A DNA stretch of 24,613 bases. Origin: Betaproteobacteria bacterium UBA6910. Its GTDB lineage: Bacteria > Pseudomonadota > Gammaproteobacteria > Burkholderiales > UBA6910. Below the pieces are notes generated by a model, which did not search any database, had not been told where the DNA came from, and saw only the letters and a list, made by a program, of their open reading frames with translations. The translations under genes were made by a program, and so were the position numbers. The stretch is from assembly GCA_002451065.1 (NCBI GenBank), contig DKBC01000058.1, forward strand, positions 438-25,050, given 5' to 3'. Numbering within the stretch: position 1 is the first letter of the stretch; every line of letters begins with the position of its first letter. Positions 14,966 through 21,762 of the stretch are shown in pieces.

Positions 14966-15919
14966 GTGCAATTCAAGATCCTTTTGGTAGATGACGACGA
15001 GCTGGTGCTGAATGCCCTGCGGCGGGAACTCTCGTCGCAGTTCGGGGCGGAATCCGGCAAGCTCCAGATCGAGGCGCTGACTTCGCCCCGTGAGGCGCTA
15101 AGGCGGGTCGAGGATACCGAATTCGATCTGGTGATCGCCGACTACCGAATGCCCGAGATGGACGGAGTCAAGTTTCTGGCGGGGCTTCAGGCGCTACAGC
15201 CGGACGCGGCGCGCATCGTGCTCAGCGGGCAGGTGGAGCAGGACAACCTGAGCGAAGCCATCAACCGGACCGGCATCTACCGCTTCGTCAGCAAGCCCTG
15301 GACGGAGATGGCGCTGGCCAGCGCGGTGACCCAGGCCCTGGCGTACCGAAAGGTGATCGCCGACAACCGGCGCTTGGCGCAGGCGTTCCGGGACAGATTC
15401 GGGCACGCTCCGCGGCTGACAGGGGAGCGGCGCTACCATATTCTGGTGGTGGATGACGACGAGAACATCCTTCGCGCCGTGGGACGCGAGCTTTCGCAGA
15501 GGTCGCGCTTCGGGGAGCTATATTCAGTGCTGTACCACGAGGCCCACCCCGGTGCCCGTCTCGAGGCCCGGACCTTCCGTTTCGTGACCGAGGTCTGCTC
15601 TTCGCCCCGGGACGCGATCGATTGGACGGAAGATACCGACTACGACGTCGTGATCGCGGACTACCGAATGCCGGAGATGGACGGAATCCGTCTCCTGGAG
15701 GCGGTGCGCCGCGTGAGGCCGGAAACCGGACGGATCCTGCTGTCCGGGCAAGCCGACGTGACGGCGCTCATAGAAGCGGTCAACCGGGCGGATATATTCT
15801 GCTTCATTGAAAAGCCCTGGAATGCGTTCGACCTGCGTACGGCTGTGATCCAGGCTATCTCCTGGCGCAATCTCGTAATCGAGAACCGCGAAATCGGAAA
15901 CGCCATGGGCTTAGGCTAG
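14966..15919 (+). CDS. Tandem receiver protein (REC-REC) without output domain
   Basis: A 317-aa protein made of two receiver domains. REC1 (about 1-130) has D9-D11, phospho-acceptor D59, the LSG switch and K110 in SKPW. REC2 (about 157-300) has D163-D165, D232, LSG and K283 in EKPW. Both carry the block IADYRMPEMDG, and the DNA encoding it is nearly identical, pointing to internal duplication. REC2 has about 20 extra residues between its first helix and second strand (YSVLYHEAHPGARLE). No DNA-binding, enzymatic or protein-binding output domain follows. GTG 14966 with a GAGGGGG Shine-Dalgarno is the only good start in frame; the ATG at 14962 is out of frame. It probably acts as a phosphate shuttle or sink for the upstream kinase. 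Confidence 0.9.
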   Translation: MQFKILLVDDDELVLNALRRELSSQFGAESGKLQIEALTSPREALRRVEDTEFDLVIADYRMPEMDGVKFLAGLQALQPDAARIVLSGQVEQDNLSEAINRTGIYRFVSKPWTEMALASAVTQALAYRKVIADNRRLAQAFRDRFGHAPRLTGERRYHILVVDDDENILRAVGRELSQRSRFGELYSVLYHEAHPGARLEARTFRFVTEVCSSPRDAIDWTEDTDYDVVIADYRMPEMDGIRLLEAVRRVRPETGRILLSGQADVTALIEAVNRADIFCFIEKPWNAFDLRTAVIQAISWRNLVIENREIGNAMGLG

Positions 15920-15952
15920 TGGTGCGCAGCGCGGGGCGATTGCGCGCCTCCC

Positions 15953-15967
15953 ATCGGCCGCGCCGAT
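15953..15967. terminator. Weak hairpin between convergent genes, possible terminator
   Basis: ATCGGC-CGC-GCCGAT is a 6-bp GC-rich stem with a 3-nt loop followed by TTTG on the + strand. It lies in the short gap between the convergent tandem-receiver and NtrC-type genes. The stem is short and the T-run minimal, so a terminator role is only plausible. Confidence 0.3.
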
Positions 15968-15978
15968 TTGGGAATGCG

Positions 15979-17319
15979 CTAATCCGGTTCTGCCTTCCCT
16001 TCTTCGATCCCAAGCTTCTTCATTTTTTCCCAGAGGTTTTTGCGGCTGATGCCCAGTTTCTCTGCAGCGGCCCCAATCCGTCCGGCACTGCCATCAAGAG
16101 CCCGTAGAATATAGCGGTGCTCGCATTCCCGAATGTAGTCGCTGAGACTGGCGAAACCGCCCGTTTCCTGCGGGGATGGAACCTCATCAAAGAAAGCATC
16201 CGGCTCCAGCATGCGTTTGGGGGACATGATGAATGCCCGCTCGACACAGTGCCTTAATTCGCGAACATTGCCGGGCCAAGGGTAAGTCAGCAAAGCCTGC
16301 TCCGCCGCCGTGCTTAGAAGGCGACGATCTCCGCCAAGGTCTTGAGCGAAGTCGTCGAGAAATCTTCGGCATAGCCAGAGGATGTCCTCCCTGCGCTCCC
16401 GGAGGGGTGGCACGTGGATGTGGATGACGTTAATGCGGTAGTAAAGATCCTCGCGAAACTGCCCTTTCTGGACCATGTCCTTGAGATCCCGGTTGGTGGC
16501 GCAAATCAGCCTCAGGCTCACATCGATGGCAGTTTCCCCACCGACACGCTGGATCCGGCGCTCCTGTATGGCGCGTAACAGCTTGGCCTGCATGGGAAGG
16601 GACATGTCTCCTATCTCGTCAAGAAACAGCGTGCCGCAATCTGCCTGCTCGAAGACACCCTTTCTTGCGCGGATCGCCCCAGTGAATGCGCCTTTTTCGT
16701 GTCCGAACAACTCGGATTCCAGAAGCCCCTCCGGAATTGCACTGCAATTGACCGGAACGAAGGGGCATTTGTCGGTGCTCCGCGCCAAGCGGTCGAATTC
16801 CTGGGCAATCCATTCCTTGCCAACCCCTGAGTCACCGGTGATTAGAAGTGTTTGCGCCTTGCGGGCGATGGACGGCAGCAAGGCTTCGATTTTCCGCATC
16901 TGCGGTGAGACGCCCAGCACCGGGCCGCTTTCGGGCGTTGACAACGCCGGTCTGCACAGCGACCGCACCCTTTCAATCAGCTGTTCGAGGTCAAAAGGCT
17001 TGGTGACGTAATCTGCGGCGCCGCGCTTGATCAGCTGAACAGCGCGATCGATGGACCCGAAACCGGTGATGAAGATGAAGGGAGGCAGGTCCACCCGATC
17101 CTGGGCGAGCTGCAGGAACATTTCGTCGCCCCCCAGATCGGGCAGACGAATATCGCTGATCACGGCATCGTAGTGTTTCATGCCAATGCTAGCGCGCGCG
17201 CTCATCGCCTTTCGGTGCCAGTCAAAGGAGAACCCCTCCAGGGTGAGCCTGTCGCACAGTGATTCGCCCATGATAGGGTCGTCCTCGACGAGGCAGATAT
17301 GGAACTTGGTGTCCGTCAT
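15979..17319 (-). CDS. NtrC-family sigma54-dependent response regulator
   Basis: A 446-aa activator with three domains. The receiver (about 1-120) has E12-D14, phospho-acceptor D56 in VISDIRLPD, the switch Thr in FITGFG and K107 in VTKPFD. The AAA+ domain (about 134-370) has Walker A GDSGVGKE (162-169), the sigma54-contacting loop GAFTGA (210-215), Walker B LFLDE (231-235) and the arginine-finger region FREDLYYR. The C-terminal Fis-type helix-turn-helix (about 400-440; GRIGAAAEKLGISRKNLWEK) binds enhancers. ATG 17319 is chosen over 17427 because the receiver starts there and it overlaps the kinase stop in an ATGA arrangement. It forms an operon with a membrane kinase and a PhnD-like binding protein, divergent from the Fe-S/NrfD/Mo-enzyme operon, whose sigma54 promoter it probably activates. 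Confidence 0.95.
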   Translation of the reverse strand: MTDTKFHICLVEDDPIMGESLCDRLTLEGFSFDWHRKAMSARASIGMKHYDAVISDIRLPDLGGDEMFLQLAQDRVDLPPFIFITGFGSIDRAVQLIKRGAADYVTKPFDLEQLIERVRSLCRPALSTPESGPVLGVSPQMRKIEALLPSIARKAQTLLITGDSGVGKEWIAQEFDRLARSTDKCPFVPVNCSAIPEGLLESELFGHEKGAFTGAIRARKGVFEQADCGTLFLDEIGDMSLPMQAKLLRAIQERRIQRVGGETAIDVSLRLICATNRDLKDMVQKGQFREDLYYRINVIHIHVPPLRERREDILWLCRRFLDDFAQDLGGDRRLLSTAAEQALLTYPWPGNVRELRHCVERAFIMSPKRMLEPDAFFDEVPSPQETGGFASLSDYIRECEHRYILRALDGSAGRIGAAAEKLGISRKNLWEKMKKLGIEEGKAEPD

Positions 17320-18779
17320 CCCTCGTCCTGCGGCAGGGGCAGCTCCACGGTGAAGCGGGTTTCGCCCGGGGCGCTCTGCACTGAGATCTCTCCTTTGAGT
17401 TGTTGCACGATCTGATAGGTTACCCACAGACCCAAGCCATGGCCAGATTCGCTCTGATGGGCGAAGGGTTCGAAGAGATGAGGCATGACTTCGGCTGGTA
17501 TGGTCGTGCCGTTATTCTTTACCAGCAGGGACAGGCTGCCGCCGTGGATGTAGGCACGCACGTAGACGTGGCCCTGAGGATGCACGGCTTGCACGGCGTT
17601 AAGGGTCAGGTTCATCAGGATCTGGCGCACCAGGGTGGAGGGTAAGGGCAGCACACCACGCAGGTCGTTCGCGAACGTCAGGTCGGCCTGCTTTCGATGG
17701 GCGTCCGCGAGCACCAGGGTCTGGATGTCATCAATGTCCTGGGGCGAAAGCGGATGGCTCTTAACCTGTGCTTCCACCAGCAGTGCCCCGACGGTATTCT
17801 TGATCTGCAGCAGTCCGCGCTCCAGCAGCGAAAGGGTCTTGGTGGTGAACGCATCGTTGTCGTCGTTCCCATGGCGCTTGTAGGTGCTGATGGCGTTGAG
17901 CATGCCCCCCAAGGGGTTATTGATCTCGTGGGCGATTCCCGCGGCCAGGCGGCCCAGGGCCGCCAGGCGGTCGGATACGACGACCTCCCGTTCCAGGTTC
18001 TCTTTCTCCCTCAGTTCCCCCAGCATGCGGCGGAAGGCCACCCCAACCCGGCCAATCTCATCCTTTGACTCGTAGAGCGCGATCTCCCGGTCTTCGGGAA
18101 TGCGTGGGCCCACCTTGGCCATGCCGTCCGCAAGACGAACCAGCGGTTCAGCCATGCGCCGTCCCCACCACCAGCTTACCGGAATGAGGACAGCCACCAC
18201 CAGGAGCGTGATCAGGGCGGCACGCTGGGCGATGCTGTAGAACCGGGGCAGGAACACGGATTTTGAGTACTGCATTACCAGGGTGCCCAGGTCTACACCA
18301 TCCGCGGAAATCGGGGTGATTACGAAAATGCGGTCGGATTCGGGCGGTTCTAGCTGAGTGGGCTGGACTTGGGTGTTCGCCGCGAGCCAGTCCTTCACAA
18401 TCCGAAACTCGGGACTGACCCGGGCCGGGTCGGACAGCATTTGAAAGTGCGTGGGCTGGGTGGAGACATAGACCCGCCTCTGAGGATCTAGAACAAGGAT
18501 TACCTCGGCGGTCAGCAGCGGGTTGTCCCCCTCGCCGGATAAGGGCGTCGAGATGATCTCGAAAGCGCGCCAGGCGTCGTCGTGGAGGAGCGGCGCCACC
18601 AGATTCAGGGACAGCACCCGCCCGAGGCTTGCGGAGTTGCTTAGGAGGTCGCTGCGCAGCTCGTCGTACTCCTTGGAAATCATGGAAACCGTCACCAGGC
18701 AGGCCGTTATGACCACCAGCGCGCAGGCGCGCAGGGGTACCTTGTACCGGAAACTCAGGTCACGGAAGCGCTGCAGCAT
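17316..18779 (-). CDS. Membrane sensor histidine kinase partnered with the NtrC-type regulator
   Basis: A 487-aa kinase. TM1 is about residues 18-34 and TM2 about 186-206, with a roughly 150-residue periplasmic domain between them (EVILVLDPQRRVYVS and LVMQYSKS suggest a Cache/PAS-like sensor). HAMP is at about 207-260, H284 is in AAGIAHEINNPLGG, and the N-box is NLTLNA (N390, N394). The G1 box reads KNNGTTIP with Asn where DxG is usual, but FEPF and GHGLGL are present, so ATP binding is likely kept. ATG 18779 is preferred to the longer frame from 18893 because of the membrane-helix position and a GGTGG Shine-Dalgarno-like stretch. It overlaps the 3' end of the PhnD-like gene by 20 bases and the regulator start by four, indicating coupled translation. 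It probably reads the ligand state of the binding protein. Confidence 0.92.
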   Translation of the reverse strand: MLQRFRDLSFRYKVPLRACALVVITACLVTVSMISKEYDELRSDLLSNSASLGRVLSLNLVAPLLHDDAWRAFEIISTPLSGEGDNPLLTAEVILVLDPQRRVYVSTQPTHFQMLSDPARVSPEFRIVKDWLAANTQVQPTQLEPPESDRIFVITPISADGVDLGTLVMQYSKSVFLPRFYSIAQRAALITLLVVAVLIPVSWWWGRRMAEPLVRLADGMAKVGPRIPEDREIALYESKDEIGRVGVAFRRMLGELREKENLEREVVVSDRLAALGRLAAGIAHEINNPLGGMLNAISTYKRHGNDDNDAFTTKTLSLLERGLLQIKNTVGALLVEAQVKSHPLSPQDIDDIQTLVLADAHRKQADLTFANDLRGVLPLPSTLVRQILMNLTLNAVQAVHPQGHVYVRAYIHGGSLSLLVKNNGTTIPAEVMPHLFEPFAHQSESGHGLGLWVTYQIVQQLKGEISVQSAPGETRFTVELPLPQDEG

Positions 18780-19626
18780 TGGAACCACCGCCCACGGTTC
18801 TCGCCATCCGGGCGATACCGTCGAAAAGGTGCGCGTTGCCTGCCTCAAAGCCGTCGAGATTGAGGCGCCTGAGAAGCGCCGCTCCCTCGACATCCTGACC
18901 CATGGTCAGCAGCACCTCCTGGAGCGCGAGAAAATCGGCTTGCGGCAGACTGGGTCGTGCCACCAGGGGCGGGAAACCAAATTCGGGGGACCGCTCGACG
19001 ACCCGCGTCCGTCCCGTGAGCTCAGGATGGCTCAAATTGAGAGTTTCCCAGACGTAACCATCTACCGCGCCCCCTTGGGCAAGGCCCGACGCCACCGCCT
19101 CGATGACCTTGCGGTGGCCCCAGGTGAAGAATGTCCGGGCAAAAAAAGAACCGGGATCTTGCTCGAGCTGGAGCAGGGCGAACTGTGGGTAGAGGTAGCC
19201 GGAATTCGAATCCGGGTCCGAGTAGGCGAACACCTTGCGCTGCAGATCGAGTATGGACCGTGTGCCGACATCGTCCCCGGGGACGATCAGGTAGGAGCGG
19301 TACAAAGGCTTGCCGTTGAATCGTGGGACAGCCAGCAGCTTCATATGCTCCCGGTTCTGGACCAGGGGATACCCGCAGACCCAGGCCAAATCGAGCTTCC
19401 CGCTTCGTAGAAGATCCGTTATTTCCCGATAATTGCCTCGCTGCACAAACACAACGTCCCGGCCCAGGCGTTTTCCCAGATACGCCTTCCACACCGCCAG
19501 AAACGCCAGTTGGTCATCCAGGAAGACAGGGGTGACACCGAAGCGGATGGGATGGCCGTCCGCGATGAGAGAGCCCGGAAGCGAAATCAGTAACAGGATT
19601 AGCAGGGCGCAGATTCGGCGCGCCAT
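18760..19626 (-). CDS. PhnD-like periplasmic substrate-binding protein, probable sensor component
   Basis: A 288-aa exported protein of the phosphate/phosphite/phosphonate binding-protein family (type 2 periplasmic fold). The signal peptide is about residues 1-22 (MARRICALLILLLISLPGSL). IRFGVTPVFLDDQLAFLAVW is the family's first strand and helix, LDLAWVCGYP the second block, and FAYSDPDSNSGYLYP the ligand-binding segment containing the S-x-S-G type loop. An AAGGAGG Shine-Dalgarno fixes the start at 19626 or 19629. No ABC permease or ATPase follows; instead it precedes and overlaps a sensor kinase. In arsenite/arsenate (Arx/Arr) and tetrathionate (Ttr) systems such proteins or domains are sensory, so this one likely binds an oxyanion or similar electron acceptor and signals to the kinase. 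The ligand is unknown. Confidence 0.9.
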   Translation of the reverse strand: MARRICALLILLLISLPGSLIADGHPIRFGVTPVFLDDQLAFLAVWKAYLGKRLGRDVVFVQRGNYREITDLLRSGKLDLAWVCGYPLVQNREHMKLLAVPRFNGKPLYRSYLIVPGDDVGTRSILDLQRKVFAYSDPDSNSGYLYPQFALLQLEQDPGSFFARTFFTWGHRKVIEAVASGLAQGGAVDGYVWETLNLSHPELTGRTRVVERSPEFGFPPLVARPSLPQADFLALQEVLLTMGQDVEGAALLRRLNLDGFEAGNAHLFDGIARMARTVGGGSNAAALP

Positions 19627-19668
19627 CATCTCCTCCTTCGTCATTTCACCGATTCTGATTTTCCCAAG

Positions 19669-19696
19669 GTTGCGCGTTCCCACCGGAGGGCGCAAC
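19669..19696. promoter_or_regulatory. Inverted repeat upstream of the PhnD-like gene
   Basis: GTTGCGC (19669-19675) and GCGCAAC (19690-19696) are exact inverted arms 14 bases apart, 43-70 bases upstream of the binding-protein start. This may be an operator or a leader hairpin for the sensor operon. Confidence 0.35.
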
Positions 19697-19932
19697 ACAC
19701 TTCCGGAGCCGCCGAGGGTGTCCGGACCATAATCGATTCGCCCGCGAAAGAGCAACATGAGCGGCCATCGCGTACCCGGCGCCAAGGCGCATATGGGCAG
19801 GCTTTACACTCACGCCCCAGACACCGAAAACGCAACCGCCGGATTCTGCTCATGCCGCCGCTGGCCAATTTCCACATCGTCCGCGGGAGCCGGAGTCCGA
19901 TGACCGCCTTTCTCTGGCAAACCCCCGGAAGC

Positions 19933-19994
19933 GGTTAACAGATGTTACCGACCCGTAACCATCTTGCAGTGCATCAGGTTACTTTTCGGTTACC
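19933..19994. promoter_or_regulatory. Array of GGTTAC/GTAACC half-sites, probable enhancer (UAS) for the NtrC-type activator
   Basis: Within 62 bases are GGTTAAC (19933), GTTACC (19944), GTAACC (19955), GGTTAC (19977) and GGTTACC (19988). The sites at 19944 and 19955 form an inverted pair, GTTAC-N6-GTAAC; those at 19977 and 19988 are direct repeats 11 bases apart, about one helical turn. The array is about 80-140 bases upstream of the predicted start site of the -24/-12 promoter, the usual place for NtrC-family enhancers. The adjacent sigma54 activator gene is the obvious candidate ligand. Confidence 0.65.
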
Positions 19995-20046
19995 AAAATA
20001 TCTTTTATGGATCGGTAATGCGATTGTAAATCATACACGTGCAGGC

Positions 20047-20062
20047 TTGGCCCAAATGTTGC
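20047..20062 (+). promoter_or_regulatory. Sigma54 (-24/-12) promoter of the Fe-S/NrfD/Mo-enzyme operon
   Basis: TTGGCCCAAATGTTGC has GG (20049-20050) and GC (20061-20062) exactly 10 bases apart. It matches TTGGCAC-N5-TTGC in all but the A of GGCAC, with a perfect TTGC. The predicted transcript start is near 20074, giving a leader of about 90 bases to ATG 20164. Orientation, spacing to the gene and the nearby sigma54 activator gene all support it. Confidence 0.75.
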
Positions 20063-20163
20063 GGAGGGTATTTGTCGGTTGCTCGGCCTAGTCATCCGAG
20101 GGACGCGGCGCCCGGGGACGATACCCACGGGTCGGATCAACGAAATACCCTGGAGTCGAACTT

Positions 20164-20874
20164 ATGAGTGAGGAGCTGAGGCTTTCATCTATCGAGACGA
20201 GGGGAGTGCAGGGCAAGAAGCGCTACGCCATGGTGATTGACACGCGGCGCTGCATCGGCTGCATGGCGTGCCAAGTGGCTTGCAAGGCGGAGTACGACAC
20301 TCCCCTGGGCGTGAACCGTACTTGGGTGCCCTACAAGGTGGTGGGTACCTACCCCAACGTGAAAAAGCACTTCCTGCCGCGCCTGTGCAATCACTGCGAC
20401 GATCCGCCCTGCGTGCGCGCCTGTCCCGTGGACGCCACCTACAAGGTCGACGACGGCGGATTCGTGCTGCAGCGCTACGAGCGCTGCATCGGCTGCAGAG
20501 CGTGCATGGCGTCCTGCCCCTATAACGCGCGGTTCATGCTGCCCTCCCACCGCACCTACACCAAGATCAACAACGTCGTGGACAAGTGCACCTTCTGCTT
20601 CCACCGGGTGACCCAGGGCCTGGTGCCGGCCTGCGTGCAGACCTGCATCGGCCGCTCGCGCGTGTTCGGCGACCTCAACGATCCCAACAGTGAGGTCTCC
20701 TACCTGGTGACCCGCAACGCCACGCAGGTTCTGCGGCCCGAGCAGGGAACCAAGCCTCAGGTCTTTTACATCGGCGCGGATCGCAATCAAACCGAATATG
20801 GACGGGATCTGTACTTCCGTCCCGATGTGATGGAAGAGGACCGCGCGGCCTGGTCGCGCAACCTCAAGATATAG
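20164..20874 (+). CDS. Four-cluster [4Fe-4S] electron-transfer subunit (PsrB/PhsB/DmsB-like)
   Basis: A 236-aa ferredoxin-type subunit that carries electrons between the catalytic and membrane subunits. Four Cys groups for four [4Fe-4S] clusters are present: C30-C33-C36-C40 (CIGCMACQVAC), CNHCDDPPCVRAC, CIGCRACMASC and CTFCFH with the late PACVQTC. It has no signal peptide or Tat motif of its own, so if it is periplasmic it must be exported together with the Tat-bearing catalytic subunit, as in PsrAB-type enzymes. GGAG (20151-20154) precedes the ATG. It is the first gene after the -24/-12 promoter and is followed eight bases later by an NrfD-type gene. The B-C-A gene order is also known from tetrathionate reductase operons, although the catalytic subunit here differs. 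Confidence 0.94.
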   Translation: MSEELRLSSIETRGVQGKKRYAMVIDTRRCIGCMACQVACKAEYDTPLGVNRTWVPYKVVGTYPNVKKHFLPRLCNHCDDPPCVRACPVDATYKVDDGGFVLQRYERCIGCRACMASCPYNARFMLPSHRTYTKINNVVDKCTFCFHRVTQGLVPACVQTCIGRSRVFGDLNDPNSEVSYLVTRNATQVLRPEQGTKPQVFYIGADRNQTEYGRDLYFRPDVMEEDRAAWSRNLKI

Positions 20875-20882
20875 GGGGAGCC

Positions 20883-21740
20883 ATGGGTGACTATGTGGTG
20901 TTTCATGATGTGGCGTGGCACGGAATCTACGCGGTCTACTTCTTCGTCATCGGAATCTCCGCCGCTCTGTTCTTCCTCTCGGCACTGTCCTGGTTTCGGG
21001 AGGAATACAGGCCGCTGAGAACCCCTGCGTTCTACGGGTCCTTGGTGTTGCTGGCCGTTGCGGGTCTCATGCTGATCGGCGACTTGTCCCAGCCTGCCCG
21101 ATTTCTGAACGTCCTTAACCCCGCCTACTGGCACATGACCTCGCCCCTGGTGTGGGGCACGATCCTGCTCGTCGCATTCGGGGTTGTCTCCATCTGGTAT
21201 TTCACGACCCTGGGCAAGGGCGACAGCGCCGGCAAACTTCCGGCGATGATCGGCGCGCTGCTGGCCATTGCAATCCCCGTTTACACAGGCTTCGATCTCG
21301 CGGTGCACCAGCACCGGCCGGTGTGGAACTCATCCTTGGTGCCGGTGTTGTTCCTCGGGCTATCCCTGATTTCCGGAGCGGCGGTGGCCACCTTCCTGGC
21401 CCGGGGCGACCCGCGGCTCGTGGCAGCCCTGCGCCAGATCATGCTCTGGGGCAGCGGCGCGGTGGCGATCATGGTCATCTCCCTGGTGATCACCACGGGC
21501 TACGGAGGTTCCGCGGAAGAGCTGACGTACGCTTTCATGACCTCCGGAACCATGGGCATGACGTTCATCGGTCTCGGCCTTCTCGCAGGCACGCTGCTCC
21601 CGTTGCTGGTGCTCGCCGTGCCCATGGGCAGGCAGCAGACCGGATTGATGGCGGCGGCGGTGCTGATCCTGATAGGTGGCATCTCTTTGCGCTACTCGAT
21701 CCTCATGGGTCCGCAGATCGTCCAGACCTTTTTCTCCTGA
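20883..21740 (+). CDS. NrfD/PsrC-family membrane subunit, quinone-interacting
   Basis: A 285-aa integral membrane protein with eight predicted helices, the PsrC number. Among them are AVYFFVIGISAALFFLSAL, LVLLAVAGLMLIGDL, TILLVAFGVVSIWYF, ALLAIAIPVYTGFDLAV, MGMTFIGLGLLAGTLLPLL and AAAVLILIGGISLRYSI. The conserved features GDLSQPARFLNVLNP and YTGFDLAV are seen in NrfD proteins. There is no haem-ligand pattern, in keeping with a family that exchanges electrons with quinol without haem. A GGGGGAG Shine-Dalgarno precedes ATG 20883. It should anchor the Fe-S and molybdenum subunits to the membrane and link them to the quinone pool. Direction of electron flow cannot be told from the sequence. Confidence 0.93.
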   Translation: MGDYVVFHDVAWHGIYAVYFFVIGISAALFFLSALSWFREEYRPLRTPAFYGSLVLLAVAGLMLIGDLSQPARFLNVLNPAYWHMTSPLVWGTILLVAFGVVSIWYFTTLGKGDSAGKLPAMIGALLAIAIPVYTGFDLAVHQHRPVWNSSLVPVLFLGLSLISGAAVATFLARGDPRLVAALRQIMLWGSGAVAIMVISLVITTGYGGSAEELTYAFMTSGTMGMTFIGLGLLAGTLLPLLVLAVPMGRQQTGLMAAAVLILIGGISLRYSILMGPQIVQTFFS

Positions 21741-21762
21741 ACCAGGAACCGGAGAGCCAGCC

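Larger units (their letters stand above)
19627..20163. other. Divergent regulatory region between the sensor operon and the Mo-enzyme operon
   Basis: A 537-base spacer without a convincing gene. The left 300 bases hold a GTTGCGC/GCGCAAC inverted repeat near the binding-protein start, a GCGCCAAGGCGC palindrome (19779-19790) and no clear standard promoter. The right part is visibly AT-richer (about 19975-20040) and carries repeated GGTTAC-type half-sites, followed by a -24/-12 promoter and about 90 bases of leader. The AT-rich stretch between enhancer and promoter could favour bending, for example by IHF, although I see no perfect IHF site. Confidence 0.75.

Noticed and set aside
18760..19626. 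Phosphonate ABC transporter binding protein as part of a transporter
   Set aside because: No permease or ATPase gene is nearby, and it overlaps a sensor kinase gene, so a sensory role fits better.
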